Shown piece by piece: positions 43,746 to 55,009 of a DNA stretch of 64,000 nucleotides. The first letter of the stretch is position 1; every line of letters begins with the position of its first letter. The notes beneath the pieces were generated by a model, which saw only the letters and a program-made list of their open reading frames with translations, was not told where the DNA came from and ran no database searches. This stretch comes from Morinoia aosen (lineage: Eukaryota; Arthropoda; Malacostraca; Amphipoda; Talitridae): contig CM059579.1 in NCBI GenBank assembly GCA_030386875.1, positions 18,138,484-18,202,483 of the forward strand, given 5' to 3'. The translations under genes were made by a program, and so were the position numbers.

Positions 43746-44131
43746 GATTAGATTACATTAGGAATTAGTTAACGACTTTCTACATTACCTGCAACAAAGG
43801 TGTTGTCGAGAAAATATAGGAAAGGCACTATCTAATCTAGTATGGCATTAAGGAAGCAGGGAATCGATGCTCAAAGCTCGTCCCCAAACCATAAGCATAG
43901 ATAGGACACGACGGAAAGAAGTTTATGAAATAAGACAAAGTTAAAAATTAGAGCGATAGGCGCTAAAGAAATAGCAGTAGTGAACCGAAAAACGATGTCC
44001 CGTAAGAAAACAAAACCTATTTTATTTTTACAAAACGCAGGCCTACCGTTACCTTATCAAGCACGGAACCGCACATCCTCCCCTTGCGAGCACTAATTCT
44101 CATAGATACAACATTTGTATCTCTTTGAGGC
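43746..44131 (-). repeat. Retroposon copy 12 (old)
   Basis: Begins AGATTAGATTACATTAGGAATTAG; has CACTATCTAATCTAGTATGG and ends GATACAACATTTGTATCTC, where the 7-bp hairpin stem is kept with a different loop. Confidence 0.85.
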
Positions 44132-44369
44132 GTTTATATTTAAAAATATATTATTCAATTAATTTATATCAGTATCAGGAATGTTCATTACATGAATAGT
44201 TTACACTTTTCTTCAACAAGAAAATATAATAAAGCAGGAAAACGCACGAAAAAAAACCCTAAATGTATTCATTTTCGCAAAAACTTTAGATGGCCTTTGA
44301 ATTTGACATAAAATTTCGATTACGTAGTTGTCAGCCTAGGTTAAGTTTACATAGTTTGAGTTGGGTCAA

Positions 44370-44626
44370 CACGTTGACTGCGTTTTGAGATGTATGTGTA
44401 CCACTAGGCAAATTGTTCTTTTATGTACCGGTATAAATAAGCAGCATTTCATCTGTTTCGCGACCTTTTTGAAAAATAAATGTTAGAAAATGTAATCGTC
44501 GAATAATGTTTTCCGTGTTTCTAAAAAGGATCGAAATTTTTTTGAGCAGCTGAGTCCACTTCCTAATTCTGCTACTTACAACCTAGCCAAGCCCACCGTA
44601 ACAACTGCAAAAACGCAGTCAACATG
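44370..44626. mobile_element. piggyBac-type MITE, type 2, best copy
   Basis: 257 bp with ends CACGTTGACTGCGTTTT and AAAACGCAGTCAACATG. TTAA follows at 44627-44630 and TCAA (one change from TTAA) precedes at 44366-44369. No coding capacity. Confidence 0.85.
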
Positions 44627-45036
44627 TTAAGTTAGCTTGTTAACTACACTTTTTTAAGTCCATTCAACGATAGGCCTGCGTCCACTTCAATTTGAATTTA
44701 AATTTATGCATTACCAGAGCCCTAATCTATCTTCATTCTAAAACTTCATTTATAAATTTTGAACAACACCTATACCACCAAGTTCAAAAGCTCTACTCCC
44801 ATCTTTGAATGTTTTTTTAGTTGAGTGTAAATAAACTTGCCAGCTACACCCTTAGGAACATTTTTCAACACTCACTTCGATGTTCCATTCCTCATTTGAA
44901 ACTTCCCCCTTGTTTGATCAGCTTCTCCACGCAGCCTGCGGGGTCGGCCTTTTGAGCTCTAGACGTCAGCCTTCTCGCACAGCGCGCCAGCCGCTGCGCT
45001 CAATGCTCACAATTCGTACCTCGAGCAGTGTTCAAT
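44627..45036. other. AT-rich, then a GC-rich pocket
   Basis: GC rises at 44930-45000 (CTGCGGGGTCGGCC, GCGCGCCAGCCGCTGCGC). No supported exon. Confidence 0.3.
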
Positions 45037-45290
45037 TCAACCAACATACGAATCTCGTTTCCTTCGCATTCATATAAAACAATAAGATTCTTTTGAGCTT
45101 GGGAATCATTATCGTCTTGCCACACCCACGTCATAATGGACAAAGTGTGCGAGCGTCGGCACACCTCGGTCGCGATGGTGATGTCAACAAACATACGACT
45201 ATCGTTTCCCTCGCATTCACATAAAACGTTAGACGCTTCTGAGCTTGGAAATCAATATCGTCTTGCTACACCCACGTCATAGTTTTCGAA
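45037..45290. repeat. Diverged ~146-bp direct duplication
   Basis: CAACATACGA...CTCGTTTCCTTCGCATTC at 45040 recurs as CATACGACTATCGTTTCCCTCGCATTC at 45190. Both units carry CAT(A/C)TAAAAC-like, GAGCTTGG(G/A)AATCA, TATCGTCTTGC and ACACCCACGTCATA. The repeated ACGTCAT resembles a CRE/ATF site; function is not shown. Confidence 0.8.
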
Positions 45291-45302
45291 TAAACAAATT
45301 GT

Positions 45303-45551
45303 GTGGGCGTTAGCATTTTGCCTCGAGCATCACGAGCCGAGAGATCGAATAATTCAAAAATTATTGTCGTCGGCACAGAGGGCAGCGAAAGTTCTTTTAA
45401 GTTGACAGAAAAGAAGTTATGCGTCCAGCTGCACTGCTATACTACGTATGTTGTCGGAAAATCCGATCCCGAATGCTCGGACCACTCGCTGCTCCGTCGA
45501 CCTGAATCAGATACGACACGATGCTATATTGGAGGGACAAAATGTCACTAA
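45303..45551 (+). CDS. Unrecognised 82-codon ORF, doubtful
   Basis: Plus frame in moderately GC-rich DNA; the predicted sequence has several Cys residues and no domain I recognise. No splice or poly(A) support. Confidence 0.15.
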   Translation: MGVSILPRASRAERSNNSKIIVVGTEGSESSFKLTEKKLCVQLHCYTTYVVGKSDPECSDHSLLRRPESDTTRCYIGGTKCH

Positions 45552-45967
45552 TTTTTCGGGAGTACACCTGAAGACTCGCAATTACAAAATAAACTAATAA
45601 ATTGACACACAGAGTATCCCTAATTTTTGCAATTAAAGGCACCGAACATTGATAGGTTTTAAGTAGATATAAATTGAAGTTTAGCCCTTAAATCTCAACC
45701 CAATACTAATTTTTGCTATCAAGGTGTCCAATGTTTACAACTAAGAAAATATACCCTTAAAAAAGCGACGACAGCAATTCTCATCCAGAAGTTCTGACGC
45801 AGGAAGGAAATGCAAACGACTATGCGAGCATTGCAGTGTACGGGAAGGTAGTTAAACTCAAATGGATAAATCTGTGGAAATTAAGGCATCAGGCTGAAGT
45901 TAGGAACATCTTTTCCAGTTAGCTCCCAAGTGACAATACCACAATGGAAGCCACAATTTTCAATAAG
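45552..45967. other. No feature recognised
   Basis: AT-rich spacer. Confidence 0.4.
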
Positions 45968-46310
45968 AATTAGGTTAGATTTTAAAGCCTCCCTAAACCC
46001 AACAAAAGTGGTCCAAAGAGAGGAAGGAGGAAAGCATCATTTAGTATGGAGATAACAGAACGTTGAACCTAAGCAGAAACAATAGGCTGAAAACAAAGTT
46101 TGTGGAACAAGATAAAAGTTGAAGAAGAAAGTAATAGATGCTGAAAAACAGGACAGCAGTAAACCGAAATAAGATGGTTCGTCACATAACAAAAAATCTA
46201 TTTTCTTTCAACAAAAGGATAGCCTACATAGGTAACCTTCACCACATGACCTTACGCATTCCCATCTAGAAGCGCTAATTCCCTTAGACACAAAAGTTGT
46301 ATCCTTTTGA
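45968..46310 (-). repeat. Retroposon copy 13
   Basis: Begins ATTAGGTTAGATTTTAAAGCCTCCC; ends GACACAAAAGTTGTATCCTTTTGAG. Same orientation as the others. Confidence 0.85.
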
Positions 46311-46400
46311 GAGGTTTGAACAAGGAACCACGCAGAAAAGAAAAGCTACATATACAAAAACAAAATGTTTTCGCATTAATTGCAACAGCCTTATCGATCG

Positions 46401-46940
46401 AATTTGAGAACACGACATTGTGACGCGAAGCTCATCCAAATCACCACTAACAGTCAACGCTAAAATCAAGATAAATCAATGCTGAAAATCAACGCTAAAA
46501 CGTTCACAACGCGTCCACAACGTCCTCAACGCTAAAACAACCACGCTAAAAACGTCCACAACGCTAAAACATCCACAACGCTAAATCAACGCTAAAATCA
46601 ACGCTAAAATCAACGATAAATCAACGATAAAATCAACGATAAATCAACGCTAAAATCAACGATAAATCAACGCTAAAATCAACGACAAATCAACGCTAAA
46701 ATCAACGATAAATCAACGCTAAAATCAACGCTAAATCAACGCTAAAATCAACGCTAAATCAACGCTAAAATCAACGATAAATCAACGCTAAAATCAACGA
46801 TAAATCAACGCTAAAATCAACGATAAATCAACGCTAAAATAAAATCAAGAAAATTTAAAATCTAAAGTCAAATTTGAGAACATGACAAAGTGACGCAAAG
46901 CTCATCCAAATCACAACTGACAGTCAACACTAAAATAAAC
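46401..46940. repeat. 23-bp minisatellite bounded by 70-bp direct repeats
   Basis: The core (about 46474-46846) alternates ATCAACGCTAAA and ATCAACGATAA. It is flanked by two copies of a 70-bp segment (46401-46470 and 46871-46940) that share AATTTGAGAACA, GACGC, AAGCTCATCCAAATCAC and CAGTCAAC. The inner end of that segment (CAGTCAACGCTAAAATCAA) is itself one array unit, so the array seems to have grown from the segment's edge. Confidence 0.93.
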
Positions 46941-47239
46941 CTCTCGGTATGCTCTGTTCATATCATAACTAAAACGTCGTGCAACTTTTCATTAATTAAT
47001 CAAGTGCCGACCGGAGGCGAACAAATCGCACAGCGCGAGGATTAAAACGCCGAACATTGAAGAGTTGGTGCTGCTATAGCGTGAGGTCTACCACACTATA
47101 CCATGAGAATTATATCTAGCTAGTCCTACAGCGTGAGCTTAGATTACTAGTGGATATTATATATTACCATACATTCAACTTTGCGATAAACAACTTGTAC
47201 ATCTCAAACTGCACCTGGCGATACATAGCGGTAGGCCTC
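46941..47239. other. No feature recognised
   Basis: Unique sequence; a short direct repeat of CTATA(G/C)CGTGAG-like text near 47075-47130. Confidence 0.35.
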
Positions 47240-47500
47240 CCGCTATATAGTAGCACCGAAGAGAGTATTCAGTAAAAAAAAAGCTAAGATGATTTGACAC
47301 TGAGGGCGCGAGGCAGAGCGGCGGCCGCTGCAAGGCTGTCATCATCGATCGCAGGCAGGCAGGCGTTAACGAGTGTCGCTCGGCCGACAATTGCAAGAAC
47401 CCATTTTTGAAGCGACACTCGTTCTCATTGGCCGCCCGCCAACACCACGTGATGAGTTGCGACCAATAGCAGCGTGGCTCCTGATAAACGCACCATGGCA
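47240..47500 (+). promoter_or_regulatory. Promoter-like region
   Basis: TATATAG at 47244-47250 is followed 27 nt later by an arthropod-type initiator TTCAGT (A at 47271). Just downstream is a CpG-rich block (GCGGCGGCCGC at 47319), CCAAT boxes in both orientations (ATTGG at 47428, CCAAT at 47463) and a CACGTG E-box near 47446. No clear first exon follows. The spacing is right, but such motifs occur by chance. Confidence 0.3.
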
Positions 47501-47558
47501 CACAATAGTGAGCTATTGTGAGTACCACAATGCTAACACAAGGAGGGACAATGAGCGC

Positions 47559-47909
47559 CTAAACCTCGGCCAGATTTGGATCCTCTGAGAGAAAGATCAA
47601 CCCACAGCAATCACCCCTGCCGGATGGGAGGGGGTAAGCAGGTAGACTGTAGAGACGTGAATTCGGTGCAGAGGAAGCAGGATGCAGTGCCAAGAGACAT
47701 CTTACACGCCTTCTCTCTGAAAACTCAGCGCTGGAAGTGTTAAGCAGGAACCCAGTTAGCATGTGCGAGATGTGCCCAAATACCAAATCATTTGGCGAAA
47801 CAGCGCTATGATTTGCCTCTCTTAAAACGAAGAACGTTACTAAATGGTCAAAAGAATGTGCAATGTGAAGGCTTTCAACTGTTAAGTAAGAAAGCAGGGA
47901 TGTATTCAT
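47559..47909 (-). CDS. Unrecognised 116-codon ORF, doubtful
   Basis: Open minus frame in moderately GC-rich DNA (about 47560-47760) that becomes AT-rich later. No domain or splice evidence. If real, the coding part would be the C-terminal half. Confidence 0.2.
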   Translation of the reverse strand: MNTSLLSYLTVESLHIAHSFDHLVTFFVLREANHSAVSPNDLVFGHISHMLTGFLLNTSSAEFSERRRVRCLLALHPASSAPNSRLYSLPAYPLPSGRGDCCGLIFLSEDPNLAEV

Positions 47910-48108
47910 TAAGAAGCTACTACGAAGAGCAATACACTAAAGAAGAATAACGTTCGATCACCGCCGATTTTTTTGAACGGAAAACAGTGTAAATTCACAC
48001 TGAAAGTTCAAGTTTGCAAGACAAAATAATTAAGAATAAATTGGGCGCTATCGGAAAAGTCGAATGGAAACAGAAATTAAATTACGTCAATATTGCACGC
48101 AATAGAGG

Positions 48109-48345
48109 ATGGAAGTCCGATACGCAACAGACAAAGCAAACAATGGCATCCGGGTAATAGAATTGACCGCAAACACCCGCCAAGGACATCGGCAAACTGA
48201 AAGCCTCGGGGCTATTGCGCTTCTTGTTGTATGGACGGATATGGCAGAACAGCGCAAGTTTAGCGGCAGCCACACAACTCCACTCGATGAAAAAGCTCTC
48301 GTGTTTACCAACCCCACATTACAAGTTTACTGCCTCAAAAAGTGA
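48109..48345 (+). CDS. Hypothetical 78-residue ORF
   Basis: ATG at 48109 to TGA at 48343-48345. The composition is protein-like with a hydrophobic centre (GAIALLVVWTDMAEQ at residues 34-48). The frame is open for at least 10 codons upstream of the ATG only up to a TAG directly before it. An AATAAA follows about 70 nt after the stop (48417). A shifted plus frame (48215-48415, 66 codons) and two minus frames overlap. No family recognised. It may be an intact small gene or a relic; it lies in a cluster with 48537-48800 and 49070-49240. Confidence 0.3.
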   Translation: MEVRYATDKANNGIRVIELTANTRQGHRQTESLGAIALLVVWTDMAEQRKFSGSHTTPLDEKALVFTNPTLQVYCLKK

Positions 48346-48449
48346 GATACATTCCGTCAATATCTCCCATATATTGAGCATCTATCTCAGTAGGGCGTTT
48401 TCACACGAAACTTGAAAATAAAAGTAGGTTGACTTTACCACGTAATAAA

Positions 48450-48595
48450 CTTAGACCCGCAAGTGTAGCACCCGTTTTAATTTAACACCTTTTCTCCATA
48501 TTCCTCCGTGTAACTTCAACAAATAATATATTCCTTTTAGACCCGTAGGTGTTGTATCCGTTTTACAACTCCTTTTCTCCATATTCCTTCGGGTA
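48450..48595. repeat. ~88-bp spaced direct duplication
   Basis: TAGACCCGCAAGTGTAGCACCCGTTTTA at 48450 recurs as TAGACCCGTAGGTGTTGTATCCGTTTTA at 48538, each followed by CCTTTTCTCCATATTCCT. On minus, both copies can be read as ends of similar peptides (GIWRKGV ... HLRV, then stop). Confidence 0.8.
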
Positions 48596-48800
48596 TCTCG
48601 GGAGACGTAAGATTACTGATCAGGTGTGCCCTGCCCTTCCAAAACACATTGCGACTCCGGAACCCGAAATCATACTTAGGTGACGTGTAATGAACGATAA
48701 ATGAATACGACCACGTACCGCGCCGCTCAGCCAGCTCGTCATAAATAGGAGTCCAGCTTGTAATGATCAACGAAGAGATTTTTAGCTCAAATATCAACAC
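48537..48800 (-). CDS. Possible coding fragment, 87 codons
   Basis: An open minus frame with coding-like composition, for example TSWTPIYDELAERRGTWSYS in the N-terminal half and SPEIPEGIWRKGVVKRIQHL near the end, then a stop at 48537. There is no ATG at the start of the frame (it opens after an upstream TAA), so it would be an exon or a truncated gene. The C-terminal coding segment is duplicated just downstream (48450-48508). No family recognised. Overlaps a plus ORF at 48763-48978 only at its start. Confidence 0.3.
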   Translation of the reverse strand: MLIFELKISSLIITSWTPIYDELAERRGTWSYSFIVHYTSPKYDFGFRSRNVFWKGRAHLISNLTSPEIPEGIWRKGVVKRIQHLRV

Positions 48801-48978
48801 AGCGAGCTTATCAGTCGTAAAAAGTATTTATAATCGAAGCAAAATTATCAGACGAGCAAAGAAAGTGGATGACTTCAATGCCGTCACACACAATACTGCT
48901 GGTTGTCACATTGTGCATGGGATTCGTGAGAAAAAAGCTGTTACAAAAGATCTATCAAAACAAGCAGAAACGCTCTAA
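48763..48978 (+). CDS. Unrecognised 71-codon ORF
   Basis: ATG-initiated; polar and basic (RSKIIRRAKKVDDFNAV). No domain, splice or poly(A) evidence. Adjacent to other small ORFs on both strands. Confidence 0.2.
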   Translation: MINEEIFSSNINTASLSVVKSIYNRSKIIRRAKKVDDFNAVTHNTAGCHIVHGIREKKAVTKDLSKQAETL

Positions 48979-49069
48979 CCTAATCACTCACTAAGCTAGT
49001 TAGTCATGAACAAACAGCATTGAAAACGAGACCCCCCCATTATTCTATAACTTCATAACTTTAACAACG

Positions 49070-49240
49070 ATGTACAATACAAACGCCACAAGCGCCGAGA
49101 TGACCTACTCAGAAACAGTAAACTCCGGTACAATAGGAAGCTTGCTGTCGCGCTTCAATTTCATGAGGCGTCCTGTGCTTCAGAAGTACGACACTCACAA
49201 GAAAGGGTTGACTCTTCTATTTTCAGGTGAACAGAGATGA
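49070..49240 (+). CDS. Hypothetical 56-residue ORF
   Basis: Runs from ATG 49070 to TGA 49238-49240. The sequence looks like real protein (MTYSETVNSGTIGSLLSRF from codon 11), with a basic and hydrophobic C-terminal half. After the stop, protein-like text continues in the same direction with further stops, so this may be the first part of a broken longer gene. Family not recognised. Confidence 0.3.
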   Translation: MYNTNATSAEMTYSETVNSGTIGSLLSRFNFMRRPVLQKYDTHKKGLTLLFSGEQR

Positions 49241-51769
49241 CCCTAAGAGCATCACTCTCAACAATACAGCATTATGCCGCCGCTCAAGCTAATGAGAAAT
49301 AAGTCCTATTGTGCGCGCTCACAAAATTGGGCTATAAACTTGGCTTTCCATCTCAAAACTGCGCCGCTTTTTCCAAGTATAATTGATGCCTCTTGTTCGC
49401 TCTGGCGGAGCAAATTAGGCTCCTCAGAAGCACCTCACTTTTGATGGCAGGCTTTTCAGAGATGGTCGAGTGTCGTGTGGAGCGGGACTGCTCTGGGAAA
49501 GAAGAACAAGGGCATGCTTGCATATGATATACAACAGAAGGAAAACAGCGCAAACTTGTATCTGGGTACATATAAGTAACACAACATTTACGGACTTGAT
49601 CGCAGATGGATGTGTACACACGGAAACACTTCGCGTTCTCGCAAAGAAGATGACATAACAGTTAAACAAGAGTACATTCTACAACAGCTGTTGGTACAAT
49701 AAATTTATTTGTACAATACACGTATTGGCAGCGGGGTAACTGGTACAATGACACTATCTTTAACGAGTGCACAAATATTATTGATGTGAAGGAAATGAAC
49801 TCGTGAATAAAGGTTGAGTATGAAGTTCCTTTCTATTTCGTTTCCATTTTCCAGCTGCATTCATCGTTTTTGTTACTTTCGTACAGATCCCTCACGACAC
49901 AATCAGGTACAATTAAAATCACAAATACACAAAGTCCTCTCATAATACCCCTTAGAAGTTACCACAAGTCCGTAACATTATGCTCATTATAATTAAAATT
50001 ATTTACACTGACTTAGAATTGATAAGCGTATTTCATGAAAATAAATTCTTGGTCAAAATGTGTAAGTTCTGCGCATGTTACACGGTATAGCAAATAACGA
50101 AATAAGCGTGCACTCGATTAACACCGCAATACATGTGGAGAAAAAAGGGAGCACATACACCCGATGTGACAATACGACGCAAGGTATGGCACACTGTAAC
50201 CTCAACGCTCAGAGGAGCAAAACAACTACACATAACAAGTACACTTGAATCGTTAAATTGTTCACGTAATGCAGAAAAACTAAATATAATTTTTGTTTTA
50301 TTCCATTCAACACAACCTATGAACTTCCATGCGTGTGCGTTTGTTGCACGTGCGACATTTCGCGTCATGCATATTGTCATTAGTAAACTTCTGATATATT
50401 CAACTCCAAGTCAGTGCTGAGCAGTATCATTGCATCATTGAAATTCATCATAATGCAAGTTTCTACATCAATAATCACTTAACTTCAGAGAAGTATAAAA
50501 AGATATACACTATAATTGTGTCAACTACAATTGACCGCAAATGGCTGTCAAATGCCGTACTATTTAAAATAAGAGTGCACATCTGAACAAAATTCTTCAC
50601 AGCGCACTTGCAATAATCACAAACCCCTCGGGGTCATGTTCAGCAATTCAGTAAAATACCGAGCATCACCTAACGAAGAAATAGTAAATTTTTTAATTCA
50701 TTCTTAACATTTAAATTCCCATGAAGTAACAAGCAAATGACAAAATTTAATACACAAAAACATCGCTACACTAATAATAAATTTGCTTCTCACAGATAAA
50801 TGAGTGTCAAACCACCAAAAGCACAAAGGAAGAAAGCAAAAACGCAAGATACACATAAACATCTGCAGCCAACACGCTCGCGTAGCGTTCACTGTCGGGC
50901 ACGACCGTACTGTAGCAGCTCATTGTTGCTTACGTAATATAAGACTATCAGAACATATTTTATAACGAACCGCATAACAATTCGTTCCATAAAAATTTAA
51001 ACATCTTCCAAACAGTGTTTCCGTGAATGGAATTTGGAAAAAAAAAACAAGAAAATAGAAATCAAGCATACATATTTAGCTTACGACACCTTACCACACG
51101 GTCGGTCAGCAGGAGAAACAAAATGAAATTGACGTGATGTAACCTAAACTGAGTCAGAATCCTGCATGCAGGCAGCAGCGGGCTGTTCTGCCCTAATGGG
51201 AACTCATTTACTTTCACAGACTTGAATCAGACTGCACTTCATTCGGTCGCCTACAGTTCGTACGCGTTAATAACTCAATTAAAAATACATTTTTGTCACA
51301 TTTAAGAGATAACACAGAATATCCTAATCCATTAAGAATAAATGAAGGTGTTATGGGACTGTAAGATGTTACAAACCAAACCCAATTTTGCAGGGTTGAT
51401 CTAAAATTATTGATTCATGCACTGATAGCATTATATACGTACCCTCCTTCTTCGACTTGTCATGTCATCGGAACGCGCAACAATAAAAAAATATTGTTTC
51501 TGGAACTGTAACTATTATAACAGCTACCACATCACTATTAACTTAAGACAGAATGCATATTTTGCCATTAATTTCTGAATCTTTCAAAAGTAACAAAACC
51601 TTAACCAAAGTACCAACAGCACGTACGACAAATGTACGACTTTCACGAGGGGTAAATAATGGTATGACCAAGAAAAGTCAAACACAAACCCATAGACAGA
51701 ACGTAGGACAATCTTCCTTTGTAAGGAGACTAGGCGGTTGATAATAGAAGTGAAATAAGCAGCGCGATG
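49241..51769. other. No gene recognised
   Basis: A moderately GC-rich part at 49270-49660 has overlapping ORFs on both strands (62 to 88 codons) with no support. The rest is AT-rich; 50078-50420 again has overlapping 100- and 95-codon ORFs on opposite strands. Confidence 0.35.
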
Positions 51770-52030
51770 ACAGACTGGACGGCACGGACGAGAACGTGTC
51801 ACGCGCCCCCGAACAAAAGCTCCCGCAATTACGGCCGAGACTCATAAGAGAATGAGCAGAGGGTGACAAGGTCGGCGGTGTCAGTGATGACGGCGCTTTA
51901 GAGGCGCCCCTCCTTGACTTGCGTGCCTCTGTCAACACGAGGCAAGCACACCGGCCTCCTTTGTGCCGCCCGTCAAACCGGTATTGTCGTCCTCAGTTAG
52001 CCAGCACATCGGGTCGCCGGAAAGTGATCA
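51770..52030. other. GC- and CpG-rich pocket
   Basis: Open minus frame (51678-51938, 86 codons, Ser/Pro-rich). A possible first exon or promoter, strand unknown. Confidence 0.25.
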
Positions 52031-53857
52031 TCAAACCTATATTATTTCAACCTTTCAGGAAGGTGACCTCTACGTAAGTGCCCAACGGTATCAAAATTGT
52101 ATTCTCGTGTATCTTTACATAACATCACGTGTATGATGGCCTGCGGAACCTAAAAGTTGTCGTCGATAACGTACAACACAAGATTCGGATGTGGAAGCAT
52201 GCACTTCGAGGCAGTGAAGCGAGACTTTCTCCGGTAGCGCTGGGAAATAAGAGAGTTTCATGAATAGGTTTTTCACTCAATAATCTACCTGCTGCCTGCT
52301 TGTTCTGTACTTGATACCATTTCTACAAAATTAATTGCATCAAATTTATATTTTTTGAAATGCTGTTCATTCACACAGAGCGAACACAATTTCAATATTA
52401 TACACAAATGAAAAAATCGGAAATGGAAAGGCTACGCATTCAAACTGTTTATCTGAAAAGTTTTCACCAATGAAAAACAGCATTAATTTGAGTAAAGGCT
52501 GCGATTTACGATGGTGAACGTTAACTAATTAATGATCGCAAGGACTTTTAGGGCTTGAACTAAGTTAATAATTTCTTTAAGATAGAGCATGCAACTCAGA
52601 ACATATTTAAGTAATATCAGAATAATTAAATTTCGATGAACTTTGAGCATGTAAGATCGATCAAATGATGAACTAAATAAAAATGCCACCGAATTTTCGG
52701 TTGCAGCTCTAAGCAACAGCCATCAATATTATTGGACAATTCGTTTTTTTTTAAATCAGTCAGAGACAATTTTTTGTTTCAATTATATTTTCGTGATGGA
52801 GAATAAATATAAGTTTGGTAGCATTATCAAGACTAATTAGTAATCGAAAAACCATTTCAATCGCATTTTTCAAAAAAAGTCTCATATCTATTAACTTCGA
52901 AATACACTCTCGAGGATTTGAATTGAAGCCTAATTGAAGCCACAGCTCAAAATCAGTGAGAAGGTTAATCAACAGGTCTAATGCTAGCCAAGTGTTCTAG
53001 CAGAAGCAGAAAAAAATACATTGAACTATATATAACCGTTTCCTTTCTAAACTAGGGTTCCCAGAAAAGATCACAGATTTTATTTATGGATTTTTAATGA
53101 TTTTTAATTCAATGCATATCGAACCTGTAAAAAGAACATGTAAATTGTTCCTTTTCGACCAGAGACTATTCTGAAGATGCTCTCAAGCTACACAGTTCTG
53201 TACCTCAACCAGCGCTAAATTGCAACAGCTGTAGCCCACTTCCGTTTACTCTATATAATTAAGTTGTAATCGGTAACATTGGGCTGGAGTGTAGCAAATC
53301 CAACGTTCTTTACGAGGACTGCTGATTCTTGTACTTTATCTCGATGAGCTTATTGGCATATCCTCAATCTAATACCGGTTACACAATAAATCACATCGAT
53401 CTTTTAATAGCACACTAAACCCTCGAATGTTATCAATTATGCCATAGGTTAGATTCATCGTACAAGAACAGATCTATCTCAGACTTTTCAGTTAATGGAC
53501 ACATCACTGCATGAGCAAAGCTTAACGTCTTCAGATCTTGTACACGTCGACTGATCAGTCACTTAATGTTTCCGGACAAGAGATGTAAACCTCACACCAA
53601 TAACGCCAGCGTTTACATTAATTTTTCTGCAACAGAGCGTCCTGGATACTGAACACTGTTCCAGATAAATTATACCAAGTACCATCACGTGAACCAAAAA
53701 TAAAACTATTTATGTTGACTTATAGTCATGTTAGCAGTATATTTACCAGCAAACGCAGAAAAAATGATGGAATAAAAACATACTAACGAAGAACCTCGAG
53801 ATAAATCCATCAAAGCCAACCGAAAGTACCCGTCTTTTAACTTTAAAACGTCTCAGT
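52031..53857. other. No feature recognised
   Basis: AT-rich unique sequence. Confidence 0.45.
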
Positions 53858-54208
53858 TTGTCGACAACACCACGCTGTCAATCTGGTATGAAATGGAGCT
53901 CTCACCGTCATGCCAGAAGAGTGCAAAATGGATTCAACGAATGTTCTCAACGTATTTCTGCTGGAGATTTCTGCTTGAAGAGCAAGGAAATATCAACAGA
54001 GCAGAGAGTAGAGAAGTATGAAGGACCCATTTCTAAAATTGCAGCTCAGAAGCAAGCAGAGGTCAAAAATTCGAGATGCCCATTTGAGATGCGTAAACAA
54101 CGCGTCAAAAGACGACGAACAAACGGGAACTTGATCAGACACAGCCCCCCGCAGCGCGTCACGTGGCCCTCAAAAGGATGTCAACCTCCCGCGCGAGACA
54201 AGAATTAA
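53858..54208 (+). CDS. Unrecognised 116-codon ORF, doubtful
   Basis: A plus frame with a Lys/Arg-rich C-terminal half (EMRKQRVKRRRTNG). A second plus frame also reads like protein with two stops, so the true frame is unclear. No domain or splice evidence. Confidence 0.2.
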   Translation: MSTTPRCQSGMKWSSHRHARRVQNGFNECSQRISAGDFCLKSKEISTEQRVEKYEGPISKIAAQKQAEVKNSRCPFEMRKQRVKRRRTNGNLIRHSPPQRVTWPSKGCQPPARDKN

Positions 54209-54644
54209 TCAGCTCGTAATTTTGCACCCAGTCTCGGGAACAACAGCCACGACTCTCACTCTAGCGCTCTGAACATCTGCCAATTCGATCGAGTCGGAGC
54301 CAAGGAGTTTAAACGAAAGAATACGAAAGTCAAGCGTTGCGCAATATAAGTGGAAATGTTTGAAAATACATGAAGCTAAGTATCAAAGAGCCATGAAGTC
54401 TTGTGCGACCATTTTTTTCGTCATTTAGAATAGAATCGAAACCTGTGTTCGTTTAAAAAAATCTTGTAAACTGTAACAAATTTATGAGACAAATATGTCA
54501 ATGAACATTAATTTAATATTCTTTAGAACTATTTTGAAATGCATTGCTCATAAGTTTCAAATCAATGCAATCCAAATCAGCAATTCTATAAACAGCAGAT
54601 TAAACAGGATTGGGACGATTTGTATGATGTATAGTTACGAGATT
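54209..54644. other. No feature recognised
   Basis: AT-rich unique sequence. Confidence 0.4.
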
Positions 54645-54990
54645 AGACTATGAGTTAGATAAAAAAATCACAAACCATAACTTGAGCGTTCTTAAGTGAA
54701 AAAAAGGAAGGCGCCACTCAGTACGGAATTGAGGGAACGTAGAATCCATGCACAAGGAGTGTCCCCACAACCTGAGCCAGAAATCAGCATTATTAAAAAA
54801 GTCTTGTGAAACAAGTGAAAAAAACAAATCGAAAAAAGTGATAGGTGATGAAGAACTGCAACAGTGAAACGAAAAAAGATGGTTCGTCAGAGAAAAAACC
54901 AAAACTTATTCTTTTTCAACAAAAAAATACCTACTTAACCTTCAGCTCAGGACATCATATCTTCCCGCTTTTCTCTCTGAGAGCTCTAAC
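54645..54990 (-). repeat. Retroposon copy 14 (old)
   Basis: AGATTAGACTATGAGTTAGAT start; GCGCCACTCAGTACGGAATT, GAACGTAGAATCCATGCACAAG and the AACCTTCAGCTCAGG blocks. Right hairpin lost. Confidence 0.8.
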
Positions 54991-55009
54991 ACCCAAGATA
55001 ATCATCAGA

